Of a DNA stretch of 6,331 nucleotides, positions 4,954 through 6,331 are shown in pieces (positions within the stretch are counted from its first letter, which is position 1; the number at the start of each line of letters is the position of its first letter). The stretch is from Burkholderiaceae bacterium (GTDB lineage Bacteria; Pseudomonadota; Gammaproteobacteria; Burkholderiales; Burkholderiaceae_C). The notes beneath the pieces were generated by a model. That model was given only the letters and a program-made list of their open reading frames with translations. It made no database searches and was not told the DNA's origin. The translations under genes and the position numbers were made by a program. The stretch covers positions 1-6,331 of the forward strand of contig JAGOBT010000197.1 of assembly GCA_017999135.1 (NCBI GenBank), in the 5' to 3' direction.

Positions 4954-6331
4954 GCTCCGAGCCTCCTTCCCCCGAACGCCCCGCGGCGCCCCCTGCGCTG
5001 GTCGATCGCCTGCCGCCCACGCTCAAGCCGCTGGTCGAGCCGGTGTTTCGCATGCTCTGGCTGGCCTGGCTGGCGGCCAACATGACGATGTGGATGAACG
5101 ATGTCGCAGCCGCCTGGCTGATGACGCAGCTCACCGACAGCGTGGTGATGGTGGCGCTGGTGTCGGCCGCCTCCACCGCGCCGGTGTTCCTGCTCGGCCT
5201 GCCCAGCGGGGCGCTGGCCGACATCGTCGACCGTCGTCGCTGGTTTGCCAGCACGCAGCTCTGGGTGGCCTGCGTGGCGGTGCTGCTGGCACTGCTGTCG
5301 CTCAGCGGGGGCTTGAATGCGCCGCTGCTGCTGGCGCTGACCTTCGTCAACGGCATCGGCCTGGCGATGCGCTGGCCGGTGTTCGCGGCGATCGTGCCGG
5401 ACATCGTCTCGCGCGAGCGCCTGTCCGGCGCGCTGGCGCTGCAGGCGTTGGCGATGAACCTGTCGCGGGTGATCGGCCCGGTGGTGGCCGGTGCCCTGCT
5501 GGCGGCGGCAGGCACCGCGGCGGTGTTCGTCGTCAACGCGTTGTTGTCGCTGGTGGCCTTCGCGCAGATCCTGCGCTGGAAGAGTCAGCCGCGCACCAGT
5601 GCGCTGCCGGGGGAGCGCTTCGTCGGGGCCATGCGGGTCGGGTTGCAGCATGTGCGGCAGAGTCCGCGCATGAAAATTGTGCTGCTGCGCGTCTTCCTTT
5701 TCTTTCTGCAGAGTTCGGCCATCACCGCGCTGATGCCGCTGGTGGCGCGTCGGCTGGGCAGCGGTGCCGGTGGTTTCACGCTGCTGGTGTCGTCGATGGG
5801 TGTGGGCGCCATCGTGGCCGCGCTCACCGTGCCCAGCCTGCGCGACCGGGTGCCGCGTGACCGCATCGTGGCCATCGGCACCTTGGTCATATCCATCATG
5901 GCCGCCGTGGTCGCCTGGGCGCCCAGCCTCTGGATTGCCGCCACGGCGGTGTGGGTGGCCGGCATCGCCTGGATCAGCACCGCCAACACGCTGACGGTGT
6001 CTGCGCAGTTCACCTTGCCAAACTGGGTGCGCGCCCGTGGCATGTCGATCTACCAGATGGCACTGATGGGTGGGGCCGCCAGCGGGTCTGCGCTGTGGGG
6101 ACAGGTGGCAGGCTGGACCGACGTGCCCACCGCGCTGCTCTCCGCTGCGCTGGCGGGCCCGTTGCTGGCGCTGCTCACCCGGCGCTTGCGCCTGGATGCC
6201 CACCAGGACGACGATCTGCGCCCCGCACCTCCGGTGGAAGTGCCTGCACCGGTGATCCCGCTGGAGCCGCAGGAAGGTCCGGTGATGGTGACGGTGGAGT
6301 ACCTGATCGAACCCGCGCAGGCCGAGGCCTT
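4950..6331 (+). CDS. MFS transporter, MFS_3/EntS-like exporter family, 3' end outside window
   Basis: The frame is open from ATG 4950 to the window edge, giving 460 residues. An in-frame TGA at 4929 with no start codon after it makes 4950 the first possible start, although no ribosome binding site precedes it. A proline-rich N-terminus leads into about twelve membrane segments between residues 35 and 410. The MFS motif A is clear after the second helix: GALADIVDRRRW (87-98). The opening pattern FRMLWLAWLAANMTMWM and the motif resemble the MFS_3 (DUF894) family that includes the enterobactin exporter EntS, so drug or siderophore efflux across the inner membrane is likely. After the last helix an acidic, proline-rich linker (about 418-441) leads to GPVMVTVEYLIEP (443-455), the expected beginning of the small C-terminal domain found in many MFS_3 proteins, cut here by the edge. 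It follows the tctBA terminator and so probably has its own promoter. The substrate is not predictable. Confidence 0.9.
   Translation, partial: MSSEPPSPERPAAPPALVDRLPPTLKPLVEPVFRMLWLAWLAANMTMWMNDVAAAWLMTQLTDSVVMVALVSAASTAPVFLLGLPSGALADIVDRRRWFASTQLWVACVAVLLALLSLSGGLNAPLLLALTFVNGIGLAMRWPVFAAIVPDIVSRERLSGALALQALAMNLSRVIGPVVAGALLAAAGTAAVFVVNALLSLVAFAQILRWKSQPRTSALPGERFVGAMRVGLQHVRQSPRMKIVLLRVFLFFLQSSAITALMPLVARRLGSGAGGFTLLVSSMGVGAIVAALTVPSLRDRVPRDRIVAIGTLVISIMAAVVAWAPSLWIAATAVWVAGIAWISTANTLTVSAQFTLPNWVRARGMSIYQMALMGGAASGSALWGQVAGWTDVPTALLSAALAGPLLALLTRRLRLDAHQDDDLRPAPPVEVPAPVIPLEPQEGPVMVTVEYLIEPAQAEA

Noticed and set aside
2430..6203. A 1257-codon open frame on the - strand opposite tctB, tctA and the MFS gene
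   Set aside because: Its triplets line up exactly with the sense codons of all three + strand genes, which happen to share one frame. Stops would need sense codons TTA, CTA or TCA, which GC-rich genes avoid. The translation is rich in Q, H, R and G with no recognisable domain, while the + strand proteins are clear family members.
1..6331. tRNA, rRNA, CRISPR arrays, insertion sequences or attachment sites
   Set aside because: No cloverleaf-like sequence, no spaced direct repeats, no transposase or integrase motif and no terminal inverted repeats were seen on either strand.

Overview
This window is strongly G+C-rich, with coding almost entirely on the + strand and codons that nearly always end in G or C. 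The gene content (a divergent spermidine-synthase-like protein, a stand-alone GspE/PulE-type ATPase, a TctB/TctA tricarboxylate-transporter pair and an MFS_3-type exporter) suggests a betaproteobacterium of the Burkholderiales (Comamonadaceae/Leptothrix-Rubrivivax-like). That placement is an inference from gene families and base composition, not from a marker gene.

Layout: (1) 1-756 is the 3' part of a SpeE-superfamily protein whose start lies upstream of the window. (2) After about 24 bases follows a complete GspE/PilB-like secretion or pilus assembly ATPase (781-2661) with all its nucleotide-binding motifs and a four-cysteine zinc site, but with no secretion or pilus partner in view. The spacing suggests co-transcription with gene 1. 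(3) A 161-base intergenic region (2662-2822) holds a GC-rich hairpin just after the ATPase stop, a possible -10 element, an inverted repeat, a possible 15-codon leader ORF that ends in an ATGA overlap with the next start, and a good ribosome binding site. (4) tctB (2823-3296) and tctA (3309-4823) encode the small and large membrane subunits of a tripartite tricarboxylate transporter. The periplasmic binding protein TctC is not in the window. (5) A convincing Rho-independent terminator (4863-4895) closes the tct operon. (6) An MFS exporter-like gene starts at 4950 and runs off the right edge. It is preceded by an imperfect palindrome and by another possible mini-ORF with an ATGA overlap.

The window therefore looks like three transcription units: the SpeE-like gene with the ATPase, tctBA, and the MFS gene. 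The tctBA pair would import a carboxylate with the help of a TctC-type protein encoded elsewhere. The other two units have no evident shared pathway with it.

No clearly new multi-gene system is visible. The points worth following up are small-scale: two mini-ORFs coupled to downstream starts by ATGA, one of which repeats part of the MFS N-terminus with only synonymous differences; a dnaX-type A-AAA-AAG heptamer in frame inside tctA; a palindrome upstream of the MFS gene; and the pairing of a SpeE-like protein with an orphan secretion ATPase.
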